A stretch of 64,000 bases of DNA from assembly GCF_031143425.1 (NCBI RefSeq), contig NC_090438.1:777801138-777865137 (forward strand), given 5' to 3'. The translations under genes and the position numbers were made by a program. Shown here piece by piece: positions 1-12,835 of this stretch. The notes beneath the pieces were generated by a model. The model worked only from the letters and a program-made list of their open reading frames with translations, was not told where the DNA came from and did no database searches. Source of the DNA: Pleurodeles waltl. Lineage: Eukaryota; Chordata; Amphibia; Caudata; Salamandridae. Positions within the stretch are counted from its first letter, which is position 1, and each line of letters begins with the position of its first letter.

Positions 1-2860
1 TCTCACACTGTTTCTACTACACTTTTTTAACAATATTAGCAAGGGTGATATAGTGAGAGCCCAGTTGATTTATTCTAGGTGTGTGTTTCATTTCAACCGG
101 AGGCACTTATGATTAACCAAGAAATACTTCATGCGTGTTTTACACATGCAAGTTTAAGTTATTTTGTTCATCTTCTTGTATGACTGTTCTAATTCAGATA
201 TTGTTTTTGTATTTGTCGATTTTCTAAGTCTTCTTTCTCCTGAACGAAATTCTGGTCATGCATTGTCACTCTAGCCCATAGCCTCATATCAATTTTTCTG
301 TCCGCTATTATGCATTCCAGACCCCGCTCCCCCCATCCAAGTTGATTAAATTCTCTGAAAATGTCCTGCAGACCTCTTTTAATATTCAATTTCTTTAAAG
401 CAAAATCTCCTTTAATACCCTTGAGAAAGAGTTGAGCCCCTTTCAGCATGTTGTTCAGGCTGCAAGATGACGTAGGTACAGATTTGTGTTTGGAGTTTGA
501 AGTGATAGCATATATTTAACAGAGGGATCTTTCTTCCCTCAACCACCTGACTTACTATGAGCAGGTTTGGGGCTAATCCCTCCTGGCTATATGGCTGTCC
601 ATGTTATCCTCAACCTGTTTTCTGTAGTTTTGGTCACCTCAGTTGATCTGAACAAGCTGTAGTCTACTTTCTCATTCTGGTACATCCTCTCAATATTCCC
701 TCTTGTCCTCCCCTCACCTGCTGTTACTTGCATGAAGTTCAGTTATCGTAAACCTTTGTGTTCCAAGGTGGATGTGACTGTTCTCAAGTCTTATCACCCC
801 CATTTTTCAGTATTTCATTAAAGTCTCTGTCTCAGTGGTTGTTTTAGTTTCAAGGAACACAGTGTGAGAGAAAGGGAAATATTATTCACACTCTAGGCAA
901 TTTAGCAGTTTTGTTACCAGGAGTTGAACATGTCCACCTTCTCCATGCATCACAGGCTGTCAGAACCCATGTCAGAGGGCCATGGGAAAAGCAAAGGTTA
1001 CTGGGCCCAACCATGGAGATTGTGGCCTTTTACCCCTGCTGTCCCAGGACCCAGCTTACTATGGGCCCTGAGCAACTGGCTTAAGTACTATCCCTTCAGC
1101 ACTTGTCTCTCAGTGGTAGCACGGGTCAAGCAGTCCAAGGCTTTTCTGGGTAGGGTAGGTGCAAGGAATACACATGCGCAAGACTCAAAATACTAATGGT
1201 AACTGCAATATGTAAGTCACCCTGTATCTTCTAATGTGGCTAGTTATTCCAACTCAATAATGGAGGCTACTTTCAAATGCTGCCCATAGTAGTTAGTCTG
1301 CAACAAAATCCTTTTCTGGTCTTAAGAGTCAACTTCAGTAGTGCTACTTGCTAAGTTTGTGCAAGTTCAAAGAAGAACTGACTTCCTAGTTCAGTGTTAC
1401 GAGAACCAAAGGCAGCTGGGAAGTGCAGGAGGGCCAGAGCTGATTTTTATGGGCTTTGGACTCTTGATGCTGGAGGACCATAACTTCTTGCAGTCTTTTC
1501 CTATTAATGCTTACGGGCTGCCACAGTCTACAGATGGCCCACATTGCTGTCAAACGCTTCTCCCAGCTTCTTCAGCTGTCAGTAAGTGTTACCACAAGCA
1601 GTGGTCTATAGGGCAGGTCCGTCTTGGTTGATCCTCTGGTGTGGATCCTCCTGGTACCACGTTTCATAGCGACAGCTTTATACTTGAAGATGAAACCCCC
1701 ACCTGGCATATGGGCATCACCTACTTCACATAGCAAAACTGAAAGCCCTAACTTCACAGTGGCCCACATCTGGCATGTGGGGGTAGCTGCCTTCACACAA
1801 CAAGGACTGTCCTAACTTCTTGACAGCCCACACCTGACATACAGGGGTCACCGACTTCCACAAGAAAGGGCAGGCATCTCAGACCTCACAGGGTCTGCAT
1901 TGGGCCTTGCTCTATCTAGGTACGCTACTGCTCCTCACAGGGTCTGCTAGTTTTGGCATGCAGACATCTAATGCTCTCAGGCTTAGGGGCTTTTGGTTAA
2001 GTGGTCTTGACTTCCTGGGTCATGACCCCTTACCCAGCAGGGAGATTTTGTTTCTCAGTCCTGGTTGCAGAAGTCTTGGTGATCTTCTTTTCCGCAATGA
2101 TGAACAGCGCTGTTGAACCACTTGTGGGACTTGTGCTCCCACGTTTAATGTCCATATCCAGACCCTAATGTGATTTAGTGTCTGGTCCTTTGAAATTCTT
2201 GTTGTGCGTGTCAGTATCTTTGAAGTGCCCCTCCTCTGTCCTTTAGTTTGTCAAAGGGGCAGTTTTACACACTTCTGACTGTAGTTCTTATTGACCTGCA
2301 ATACAGGTCAAGGAAGTAAAAAGGGATCACACCGAGCTGTCAGCCTCCACTGAAATGTGCCTCAGAAAGATTCAAAGACCTAACCCCTCCAACCTATTAT
2401 TATTCTCTGATCCTACAGTGTCTACCTTCTCAGTCCTATCTCGCCTGAAAATGAGCCCAGACTTTACTTACCAGTAACTCCTCCTCCTTGAATCTGAGAC
2501 TTTTAGTGTGCCCAGAGTATGTTCTGCTCCTCTTTTCATGAGTGTGTGTCTTCCCACCGCTGTTCTCAGGAATGTCAGCAATCCATATGGGTCTAGGGGT
2601 TGCAATCCCCACCCCCAACTAGCCATTTCTAGGCCCTGGGCTTCCAAAATGGAACCCATAGGTCTCCATGTTATGTATGATGCACAGACACACAAACATA
2701 TCAGCACGCCCATGCAAGCATCATATGTTATACAGCGCTACACACAGTCATCATGTAGGCCAAGGGTGAGTTAAGAACACAGCCTCAAACTGCATGCACA
2801 CAGGACATATTGGGGTACCACACTCTGCTCTGCTGAAACACTTTATAAAGAGTAGGAAAA
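1..2860. other. No recognisable gene; weak ~65-bp repeats at 1690-1860
   Basis: Only short open frames occur, without a family signature. Between about 1690 and 1860 a degenerate unit recurs about three times: a phrase like CACCTGGCATATGGG, then TCAC and CTTCACA, then CCTAACTTC. The spacing is roughly 60-70 bp. This looks like an old tandem repeat inside a dispersed element I cannot name. Confidence 0.4.
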
Positions 2861-3039
2861 CTGGCAAGCAGTGGTGTTGGATAGATCACTTGATAGCTAC
2901 AATTCCCACATGGCAAATACCATGGCTTCACTGCAAACACAGGAGCTGAGACCTACATTCCTCCCTGATTACAAGGGCTACATTAGAGACTTGAAAGAGG
3001 GTGACAAGGAAAAGGAACCTAACAACCTTCTTCTCACTG

Positions 3040-3900
3040 TTCACACCCATATGCTTCAATTCAGATTTCTCTCCAGCAATGGTTGCCATCGGTTACACAA
3101 AATGAAGAGACTGGAGATGTTTTAAGGTGGAATCTTTTGTCGGAACTGGCCACATAGAAATATTTATGGACCTCAAACACCAATACCATCTCCCAGAAAG
3201 CTAGTGCTTTACTTCCCTTCAAGTTCGCCATTGGCTCCTTCACCCTGGCATGAAGCTGAGTCCATCCAGGTCACTGATGCCATTCGAGAAATGCATCATA
3301 ATGGGCCAAACCAACAAACAAGCTATCTGCAACCTATCCCAATTTTCGAATGATGACCAAAGCACTACCAAATCTCGAGCACAGTTAGAGTGGGAACTAG
3401 GAAAAGCTATCACTGACAAAGAATGGAGTACAATCTATAGCAAAAAATCCACAAGGCAATGTCAGAGCAAAGACACACAATACAAACTAATACATTGCTC
3501 GTATAAAACAACTAAAAAAATAGCGGATTGAGGCAAATGGGGTTGGCAAGGTTGTGGCATGCTCTGTACCCTGACACACCTCTTATGGCATTGTCCTAAA
3601 CTGAAGAGTTACTGTGATGCATTTTCATTAGATTTAGAAGCAGCTTTTGGTTCAGCTTTTACTAGGGATCACAGTGCTATCCTGCTGGGCGTTCCTCACC
3701 AAGAAAATAGATCATATAAGTCACTTAGACACAGACAACTCACATTAGCGGCAATACAGTCTCTTTTCACAAAGTGGAGAGTACAGTTCCTGCCACGTCC
3801 CAAGGATTGGCTTAATAGGCTATTGAAAACACGTACCTTTGAGTGTATCACACAACACTCAGAAAAGCAATAGAAAACATATGATACAGACTGATGGACT
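3040..3900 (+). pseudogene. LINE-1-like ORF2 C-terminal remnant
   Basis: Scattered frames on the + strand read like the C-terminal third of a LINE-1-type ORF2 protein. In order they are DLKHQYHLPES (near 3170), QLEWELGKAITDKEW (near 3390-3430), the basic QYKLIHCSYKTTKKIADW stretch, and TLTHLLWHCPKLKSYCDAF (from about 3568). The WxCP-type motif after a Cys/His-rich region is typical of the end of L1 ORF2. Several frame changes and stops break it, and no reverse transcriptase core is present, which fits a 5'-truncated old insertion. The assignment is from motif order only. Confidence 0.6.
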
Positions 3901-4594
3901 CTCAGGATCAGTCCATCAATATCTTGTCTAAAGAATAAATGGTGATGAGACATCCTCGCCTCTTTACTGCTCTTTGCTTTATCCCAGACAAGAGGTCTCA
4001 AAGGTTACCTTTTACTGTAGGATAGACATCCTCATAAACTACCTAGAACTCAGACTCTCACTGGTGTTTATGAGGCATGACTCTGAGGAGGTTGGTTTTA
4101 ACCAAGTGAGGGACATTAAAATGACGAGTATCCATCACTCTATGTGAGCTAGAAAAATGCTGGCATATAGGTGGGAAAAAAGAAAGGGAGTTCAAAGGTG
4201 TTTTTTCCTTTTTTTTGTATGGCAGCATACTAACACTCCTCTCCAGCCATTGATGTAGGTAATGGTATGTGTCTACTAATAATAATAAAAAGTTTTGACT
4301 TAAAGAACACAGCTGCAGAACTTTACTTGAGAGAGCCAGTATCCACCACTCCAGTGACAATTAAAAAGGCCTGTTCACACTACTCCTTATTACTAAATGC
4401 TAAATGGGTATGCTGCCTCCAACGGGAAGCAGCCTAAACCACGACTCTCGAACAACAAAGTCGTAGCCAATGAAAGCGGAACAACACTTTAGTTAACCAC
4501 GACTTCCTTGCTCAGTGCCTTAACCACACATGTGCTGAACCACGCACATGCGTGGTTAAGGCACAGAAGAAAGGAGTTAGCCGTGAGGAGAATG

Positions 4595-5270
4595 TGATCA
4601 GGTAAGTGGGGCTGGGACTGGGGCTGTTTTAGGTGAGGGGGCTCGTGAATTTTTAGTTTTAGGGGTGGGGTGGGAGAGTCGGTTGGTTTAGGTTTAGGGG
4701 CAGGGGAGGGGGGTCAGGCATTTTTTGTTTTAGGGGCGGGGTGGGGGGTCGAGCTATATTTAGTTTTTGGGGGTGGAGGGTCAGGGTGGTTTAGGTTTAG
4801 GGGCAGGGAAGAGGGGTCTGGGCATTTTTAGTTTTAGGGGTGGGGGGTGAGGGGGTCAGGGTATTTTTACTTTTTGGGATGGGGGTTGGGGTAGTTTAGG
4901 TTTTGAGGGGCGGGGTGGGGGTTGGGGTGGTTTTAGGTTTTAGGGGCAGGGGTGGGGGGTCGCGGTCATTTTAGGTCCGAGGTGGGGTGTTGGGTTGGTT
5001 TTAGGGGTGGGGGCGGGGTTTGTGCTAGTTTTAGGGGTGGGGGTTGGGGTAGTTTAGGTTTTAGGGGCAGGGGTGTGGGGTTGGGGTGGTTTTAGGTTTT
5101 AGGGACGGGGTGGGGGTTGCAGTAGTTTTCAGGGTGGGGTGGTTTTAGGGGCGGGGTGGAGAGTCACAGTAATTTAGGTGCTGGGGTGGGGGGGTCGGGG
5201 TGGTTTTAGCTTTTAGGGGCGGGGTGGGGGTCACAGTCATTTTAGGGGCGGGGTGAGGGTCCAGGGGGTC
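4595..5270 (+). repeat. G-rich minisatellite (TTTTAGGGGCGGGGTGGGGG type)
   Basis: About 680 bp is built from a degenerate unit of about 35-50 bp: TTTTAGGGG, then a (C/A/T)GGGGTGGGG run, then GTCG or GTTGGGGTGG, TTTAGG. The + strand is strongly G-rich with many runs of three to six G, so it could form G-quadruplexes. The TTAGGGG words resemble vertebrate telomere repeats but the period is irregular, so it is not a telomeric tract. Confidence 0.85.
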
Positions 5271-5314
5271 GCATGCTGGAACCATGCATGACGTTCACAC
5301 ATGCCTTTACCAGG

Positions 5315-5350
5315 AATGCCTTAACAATGAAAAATCGTTGTTAAGGCATT
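5315..5350. repeat. 13-bp perfect inverted repeat, 10-nt loop
   Basis: AATGCCTTAACAA at 5315-5327 is repeated as its exact complement at 5338-5350. This hairpin lies just outside the G-rich array and probably belongs to the same element. Confidence 0.85.
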
Positions 5351-5697
5351 TGTGGTAAAGGCATTTGTGGTACCAACACGGTCATTGTTCCGACTGCGTT
5401 CTTCAGGCATGCGTGGTTCCAGCATGCGTTGTTCCGACATACATTTGCCTCCGACGCACTCATGTCACTTAATTCTTCGCAAGGACTGTAGCGCTCTACC
5501 ACTGCATGGATAGCACTTGGCACACCCCTCCTGGTCTAACAAGACTGCATTACAATGAAAAAGGCCTAGGTCATGGCGCACAGACATTATCTGTGTTTGC
5601 CCATTTACAAAAAATCGATTCCTGGGTTCCAGATATCAATGCGGCTGGGGTGCTCAGGGCAGATGGAGCACTCAGGGCAGGGATGCACATCGGTCAC

Positions 5698-8170
5698 TGT
5701 TAGAAAAGGCCTCTTTGACATGGCTGGCACCCCACATTTTGCCTGGAAAATGATGTGGTTTCGAACTGTAAGTGTCCTGGGCCCCTGCTAAACAGGTTCC
5801 CAGGGCAGGATCTCTTTCCCCGACAACTGTGCTATGTTTGGCACTTCAGCCACCCTTCTATGTCTCTAGCAAATGGAACCCCTGGTACATATGGCATGGG
5901 TACTGAAGAGGACCTGTCAGAGCTGCAGCACCAGTTGTGCCACTCCAAGACACCCCACACCAACCTCATTCAGGCTACCATTGCAAGTGCATGACAAGGT
6001 GTACCCAAAGTTGCAAAGTCGACATGGCACTAACCAAGAGTGTTATGTCGACTAACACTGCATGCAATATAGGCAAGTCACCCCTCTGGCAGGCCTTGCA
6101 GTTCCAAGGCAGGGTGCTCAATAATGCATATGAGGACATATGAGTGCATGAGCCAATATGCTCCTACTGTGTCTTTGCTATCTCTTAGACATAGTAAGTA
6201 TATAGAGAAGCCATAGCAAATACATGTGCTGTACACTGGTCATTACAAGTTCCCCAGCTACATGATTGCCTCTCTGAACAATGGGTTGTTTGGTGTCAAA
6301 CAACTCAGAGACTAATGTTGGATTTATTAGAAAAAATACCCAGAGGGCACCTTAGAGGTGCCCTCTGCACACCCTAACAGCCCTGGCATGGTTGCTGGCT
6401 GGTCCTAACCACCCTGTCACCACCAGACATGATTCTGGACTCCTGGAGTGACTGTCTGTGCTCTCAGGGACCAGAACACAAAGCCTTTTCTACGTGGAGA
6501 TGTTACACCTCCTCCCCTTAGGCAGGCACTCTGCACGAGTGGTCAGCTTCAAAGGCTTTACTTACTTTAAAATCTGACCTCTGCCTCTGCTGGCAGCAGC
6601 AGATGGCAGCCCATTGGTTTCACCCCCACTTTAGGTGGAAAAACCAGCAGCAAACCTAGCAAGAATAGGAAAAGGGGCAATACCCAGCCAGCACCATGCC
6701 TCAGGTGTGGCAGGCGAGGTGACCACTCCATTTCATTCTCCTCCATCTTGGATGGCAGGAAAATAGCCATTCAGGGTTAGGGATATGACCCCTTTGCACT
6801 GGAAGTGGTCACTTAATGGGGATAGCCACCCTAAAGTAGGTGGCCCATTGGCCACAACTAGGTACCTCCCCCAACACCTCCTAAATGGTAAATGCAGTAT
6901 TTAGAGGGCATCCCTAGACCAAGAGATTAGATTTGATGGACACAAGAAGACTAGGAACAAAGAAGACTCAAGGCACGAGAACGGAAGTCCTGCTGCACAA
7001 AGAAAAAGGCGCCAATCCCTGCCTACTGCTCCAAGGTCTCGACAATCGCCGCTAAGGTATTGCCTGGAAACCTCAGGGACTCTACAAAACCCCAGAGCAC
7101 CTCCAACCTTCTAAAAATTGCCAAGAACCTCCCTTTGAGTGAAGGTATTGCTAAAGGGATCAACTGCTGACCAATGCCCTGGACTTAGCAGTCCAGCCAA
7201 ATTCCGTACAACATCCCTCAAGGACAAGACCTGCCGCTGTGACAAGTTTGGTGGCACTGTGACTCTTCAGGGCTGTGGCGTACCACTACCTGGGGTACTG
7301 GACCCTCAACATTGGACACCCAGAAGCAAAGTCCATTCAGTACTCTCAAAAACCCAGAAGCAAGCACCAGTTGAGAGTCTTTAGGACACTTAAGAACCAC
7401 CCCCCAGAGTGGCCCTGCTGACCTGCAATCCACCCTCAAAGTTACTTTCTCCTGACTCCAAGGACGCACGACTCCTTGCTGACCTATCTGCGCTGCATCC
7501 GGCCTCCGTGGCTCTTGCATTGACCACCCAGCTGTAATCCAGGGGTCCCCAACCCCTGGCAACCTCCACCCTCCAAGGGGACCCAGCAGACTTATGGTGA
7601 AGTCCAACTTTGCAGTGTGTTTCCAAGGGGTCCCCTTCACCTTTTGGCGCTAGCTCCTAGTCCCTCAGCCGATGCTCCTACTTGAACCGGGAACCACCTG
7701 ACATTCTCCGGCTGGCCCATTGGACACTACGACAACCTTGACCTTAAAGTAGAAGGTGACATTTGTAAGAGCAATGCCTGATTTTATGTTCATTTTTTTC
7801 CCATTGATTCATATGGTGCGTAGTTACACACAAAATAAGAACATTTTCTAAACTTTGAAAAATCATAACAGAAGAAGTACTTACCGTATATTGATGATCT
7901 TGGTCTTAAAAATGTTATAAAAATCTGAAGTGTTTTTTTTAAATTCGTCTTAGTTATTCTTCCAAGTATGTGTCCACCTTTATTGATACTGTGAGTACAA
8001 CAAATGATTAGCATATCCCTTGGATTAGCCTAGTTGCTCGCCCACACTACCACAAAAACAGATCATTAGGTGGTCTACTTTTTACCACTGGATACCAAAG
8101 GTGAGTTGCTTGGACTCTCTGCAGAGTGCATGTCTTTACCACACACTAAATAGAGAGCCAGCCTCCTACA
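5698..8170 (+). mobile_element. LTR-like repeat (probable solo LTR) with 5-bp target duplication
   Basis: The segment begins TGTTAGAAAAGG and ends AGCCTCCTACA. It therefore has the TG...CA ends and short inverted TGTTAG/CTACA termini of a retroelement LTR. Identical GTCAC pentamers flank it at 5693-5697 and 8171-8175, as expected for an insertion duplication. At 2,473 bp it is long for an LTR, and I see no gag, protease, reverse transcriptase or integrase inside it, so a solo LTR is the simplest reading. Orientation is nominal because no promoter element was assigned. Confidence 0.65.
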
Positions 8171-8599
8171 GTCACTATGCATGGGACTTTATCATCCCAA
8201 CACAGTCAAAGTCTTCTTTTGCATTGATTCTGACAACCAACTATACATCTCAGTCAGTAGCAGGTGTTTTTCACTCCTCTGTGCTTTAATTTATTTTTTA
8301 CTTTAAGTTTCAGACTTCCACCTGCATTTGTGACCTGATTTCCCTGAGACACAGCTTTGAAGTTTAGCAAAAATATTACTACTGATTTCTCCTTACCTCC
8401 TTCCAGGCTTAGCTCTGTATAGATGCATAATAAAAACCTATTGGGAGCAACTGCTTAGTTTCAATGTGTTCTTAGCCCACTCAGCTTCTCCATCAGGAAC
8501 CATAGGTTTGTGCTCTTTTCTAGCCTTTATACCTTGGTTGTTAGGGCGACACATTACCTCCGGCCACCGAGGAGTCACTTTTCATTTGCTGCTCTAACA

Positions 8600-9090
8600 G
8601 TTTACAGGTCAGTTAATAAACCACGGCTGGCTACTGGGCAAAGTGGTGGTTGGAGGGAATAAAACAAAAAATATTTAAATTGTTTTAAAAAACTTCCCTT
8701 AATCGCACCACCGCACCGGCGCTCTCCGCCGCACTCCAGGCACAGACTCTCAGCCTCCCTGTGGCCAATCATGACGCTGCTTAGAGCAGCGTTATGATTG
8801 GCTGGAGCGCCCTGGCTGGTTGCTCCAACACAAACTGGGACCCTGGGTGTGCTCTCTCCAACCCAGTAACACAGTGACAGTTGGAGAGCCTCGTGGCATG
8901 TGTGTTTGGCCAGCCCGAGACGGCTGGCCAAACTTACATGCACACTGCTCGTCACCCCCATGGCCCCTTTCAAAATAAAATGATAATAAACACTATTTAT
9001 TATTGTTTTTATTTTTAAAGGTTTGCAGCTGCTGCTGCTAGCAAGGGGCAACGCTCCTCCACCATAGCGGAGGAGCCGCCCCTGCAGTTA
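8600..9090 (+). repeat. Dispersed ~450-bp repeat, copy 1
   Basis: This matches 35640-36075 in the same orientation. Shared blocks in order are ATTGGCTGGAGC after a palindrome like GCTGCTTAGAGCAGC; CCCAGTAACACAGTG / CCCAGCAACACAGTG; GCATGTGTGTTT with (G)CC(A/G)GCCC(G/A)AGACGGCT; GGATAATAAACA / TGATAATAAACA; and GTTTGCAGCTGCTGCT. An AT-rich stretch precedes both copies. No coding function is supported. It could be a SINE or a short nonautonomous DNA element. Confidence 0.65.
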
Positions 9091-9099
9091 TTAGACAAA

Positions 9100-9760
9100 T
9101 TTTGGTCATGTGGTTTGTAGGCCTGCCCTCCACATCATTTCTATTAGTAGTTGAGCAGATCCTCTACCGCCTCAGCTTTGCCATCTTCAGCCCTTACCTC
9201 CTAAGACTGTGGCCCATCAGCTTCTTAATCACCACTTACTTTTGATGTTCCAGTCCTTTCTTCTCTGGGCTGTACAAGCCCACCATTGATTGGTTAAAGG
9301 TCTCTCATGAGCCGCATCATAACAGCAGTTGTAGTACTGCTGTTTATCCCTGTGAGGTTGCCTTCTTAGTGCGCAGCTTGTGACAGGCACAAGCACCATG
9401 CCATACTTGTGGCAACCGAGATAGCGCTCCTTGCAGAATGTCACATTTGACGATGAACCAAATTAAGATTCACACACATACATGCATACATTCATCCGCA
9501 TGATGAAACACATGTAGGCCAAACAGGAGAATGTCTCAAAAGATTAAAGTTTGGAATAAAAGAAACCTGGACTGATGAACCTCTTGGAAATATTTGGTAT
9601 TGAAGGCCTATTTTAAGACTAATATTGTGGTGTGCAAGCACATGTATGTATTACTAGGGGATCATCACCCCCTCATCCCCACCCATGGGGTTCTTAATGG
9701 GCCTCTTCTGTCTGCAGCTTGGCAGACAAAAGTTCATAATTAACATGAAAGGGTTACTAA
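9100..9760. other. No recognisable gene
   Basis: Only short unrelated frames are seen, and I find no family signature or tandem structure. Confidence 0.5.
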
Positions 9761-9764
9761 GTGA

Positions 9765-9905
9765 AAGGGTTGATGGATAGATGCATATATGAGTGAGTAA
9801 AATGATGGATTAGTCAAAGGGTTGGAGGATGGGTGGATGGATGGATAGATGGGTGAGTGAAAGGGTGGATGGATGAATGAGTGAACGGGTGGATGCATGG
9901 ATAAT
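9765..9905 (+). repeat. GGAT-type minisatellite (short)
   Basis: Degenerate units such as GGATGGATGGATAGATGGG, GTGAGTGAAAGGGTGGATG and GATGAATGAGTGAACGGG recur here. The same word set (GGATGGATGAGTGAAAGG) builds the larger array at 12180-12830 and, inverted, the one at 38640-38860. Confidence 0.8.
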
Positions 9906-9909
9906 AAGC

Positions 9910-12175
9910 ACAGGCATTGGCAAAGCTAACAAATCTCAGCAATTCCTGAGCTCCAAGCTATTGGCATTGTCAATGTTAATGTGTTTCAGCCACATTTGTC
10001 TCCCTAGATGTTGTTACTGTGACAGTGTCAGTGTGTTAATGTTAGTGCGTTAGCATTTATGTTACTGTGACAGAGCCCACAAGCAAACATTAAAGGAAAC
10101 ATGAGAGCAGTGTGAGAAAAGAAGACTTGGCAAAATAAAAGAGAGTTAACTATGGAAAATACATTTTTGCAATTTTGTTTGTCCTGCTGGGCACATTTTT
10201 GCCAGTCACATGCCTTCTGTTTGCATGGCAATCAAAGTTAAAAAGAACAAAATAGTATCTCAATCACGTAGGGAGCAGCGGATGGGTGCTGATTAAGTTG
10301 AATAAATCAGTGCTTGGTCCCTACTTTTACGGAGGCATGAATTTTTGTAAACAGCAACATTAATATTTGAGTATTTATGCAATATTTTATTAATTAGTAT
10401 TTCAAATATTTACAAACATAGTGAACACATTAGTACCTAAGGAATATGTACATCAAAGCAATGTCAGGTATGAATGGGAAAGGTAAGGCCCGTGCATGCA
10501 AAGGGTACCTAGAATCTTAAGTGGGCAGGATATAAATGAATTCAGGATAATATGTGGTGAAATGCTAGTGCTAAGATGGAGGGTGCTCTCTTACTCCGTG
10601 GCTCCTGACAGGCCTTGAGGCATTACAAGGATAAAGTACATCTTTACAGATCCCCATTGCGGCCTGTGGATTGTGTCTGTACATGCCTGAACACGCACAT
10701 CCCAAGCCTTGGAGCTGGAAGTCTGGTGGCTTCATCTACTCTAAGTCAAGCCTTTCACTGACCATTAACATGACAATGCCTGTAGTCAGGTGACAGCAGG
10801 TGGAAAAGCTAGGTGTGACTTAGGCGATCAATTCAAGGAAAACATATGGCTGAGTGGCATCTGGTGTTGCTTTTGATATCCGCACAGCCAAGCCTAACCG
10901 GACAATCGACCTATGTACATCTCCACTCTGAACGTTGCGTTGACCATCATTTCAACAGTACTTTGGCGCATGCAATGTGTACTTGGTGGTGTCTGCCCCT
11001 AGCGACGCATGTGCAACACACTAGACTACTTTTAGGCCTATTGGGTATTGGTTCCCAGCCTCAAAGTCCGTAGATTTCCTTGCACAGATTTCAGTGTCCC
11101 TAGCTTCAGACTCAGTGCACTGTCCCAGAATTCACACAGCCTCTATCCGCACAAAGTGAGCATTGACTCGCCGTTTGCTCGCTTCAGGGCATTCTCAGTC
11201 ACTGGAAGTACACAGGCATTGTAACAGCACCTGCGGATGGCTCCCCTGTTCGGGCGGAAATCAGATGGCGCGAGGGGGCAACAGCAGTATGTCCCAACCT
11301 GAGGAGAAAGAGAGAAGGCTGGCGAGAGGTGCTGATGAATCCACTGACCCAAAGCACAGATGCATTACAAGTAGGAAACAGAAGCCTCCAAGAAATGGGT
11401 TATGACCACAAAGAATGTCCCTAAAATAAACATGATGGCAGTTTTGACAGTGTACGTGTCAATGCATTTCCAGTGCATACTAGGCATGTGATTACAAAAA
11501 AAGTGTAAATTGTGTAAAAAAAGATTTATGACCTACAATGCGAATAATATAAAATATAATTGATATGTAAATTGATTTTAAAGAAGTTATACATGTTTCA
11601 TTTTATATCCCGCCCTTTTTTTAGGTGCGCTATTTTTGCAGTGTACAAATTATGTTAATATACGTAGAAGGTTAACCTATTGCATTATTATCTACCTTGC
11701 TCTGGGGTGACAGTTAAGGACTCTATAAATATTCAAGCATGTCCATTAGATCTGGTCAGTGTGGGATAGGAAACTGAAGTCCTTCTGTTGCTTTCACAAC
11801 ACATCTGACATTTGATCTTGGTCTTTGAGAGTGGGGCAAGATAAGAACAAGAATTACAAGCCTGTTTACAAAAACGGAGAAGAGCGAGTAAAAACAGGAC
11901 TGATTGTGCAAATTACTTTTCACAAAACAAAAACGTAGTTTGTAAAGCAGATGGTATAATGGTGACCAGTGGATGGATATAGTATTTGACTCCTGCTCTG
12001 GGCAGGGCTAAACAGAGCAACAGACATGACAAATGCGTGCCAAGGACAAATAGAGAGAAAGAACAGGAGAGCGACGATGAAGCCAGCTAAAGGAAAGCCA
12101 ATGGGCAGGCTGAAGCCCACAATGTATATACAACAGGTCTCAAAGAGCCAGCGCTAGCACTGTCTAGTCAAGGCC
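9910..12175. other. No recognisable gene
   Basis: Composition is mixed, with an AT-rich part at 11400-11660. Short open frames at 10846-11073 and 11163-11405 have no recognised domain. Nothing supports a gene or a named repeat. Confidence 0.45.
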
Positions 12176-12179
12176 CAAT

Positions 12180-12835
12180 AAGGATGGATGGATGAGAAGG
12201 TAAAAGGGTGGATGCATGGGTGCATGAAAGGGTAAATGGATAGATGGATGGATAGATAGAAAGGCTAAATGGATAGGAAAGGCTGTATTAGTGGATGGAT
12301 GAGTGGAAGGATGTGTGGATGTGAGGATGGGTGAGTGAAAGGGAGGGAAAATTGAGGGCTTGATGAAAGAGTGGATGATGAATGAGTGAAAGGATGAATG
12401 GATGAGTGGAAGGATGGATGGATGAGTGAAAGGGTAAATGGATGGACGAGGAGATGAATGGATGGGTCGAAGGGCAGTTGGGTGTGTGGGTGGGTGCATG
12501 GATGGAGAGAAATGGTGATGGTTAGAGTGAAATGCTGGATGGATGAGTGAAAGGCTAGATGGATGGAGTATTGAAAAGGTAGAAACATGGATGAATGGAT
12601 GAATGAAAGGGGGATGGATTAGTGAAAGGATGTTGACTGGATAGGTTTGATGGATAAGTTTGAAGAAGGATGGGCAGATGGATGGAGCAACGGACAATCA
12701 GAATGGTGACATACTGAGTGAAGGATGAAAGATTGAATGGATGACAGAATATAAATGTGAAATGGTGGATATCAACAGGTGGATGGAAGAATGAAAGGAT
12801 TAATGGAGTGATGCGTCTATGGAAGAGACAGAGCA
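12180..12835 (+). repeat. GGAT-type minisatellite (about 650 bp)
   Basis: Degenerate tandem units of roughly 20-40 bp are made of GGATGGATGAGTGAAAGG-like words. The long open frames on the opposite strand (rich in Ile-His-Pro-Ser) are by-products of this repeat. The start of the array is abrupt near 12180, and it fades into looser copies by 12830. Confidence 0.9.

Larger units (their letters stand above)
4430..5500. mobile_element. Dispersed element: G-rich array bounded by hairpins
   Basis: A G-rich tandem array is flanked by related hairpin-forming segments. The left flank contains AACCACGCACATGCGTGGTT (near-palindrome, about 4539-4558) followed by AAGGCA. The right flank has GCCTTAACAA and its exact complement around a 10-nt loop (5315-5350), then further GCATGCGTGGTTCC words. 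The shared AACCACG and CCTTAAC words on both sides suggest a single nonautonomous element with an expanded core. I do not know a family name, and no coding region is present. Confidence 0.5.

Noticed and set aside
4595..5270. Telomeric or interstitial telomere sequence
   Set aside because: The words are TTAGGGG-like but the period is long and irregular, with GGGGTGGGGG runs, and no TTAGGG tandem run exists.
8602..9051. 149-codon minus-strand frame as a gene
   Set aside because: It lies on a dispersed repeat that has a second copy at 35640-36075 with a different, broken frame, and no domain is recognisable.
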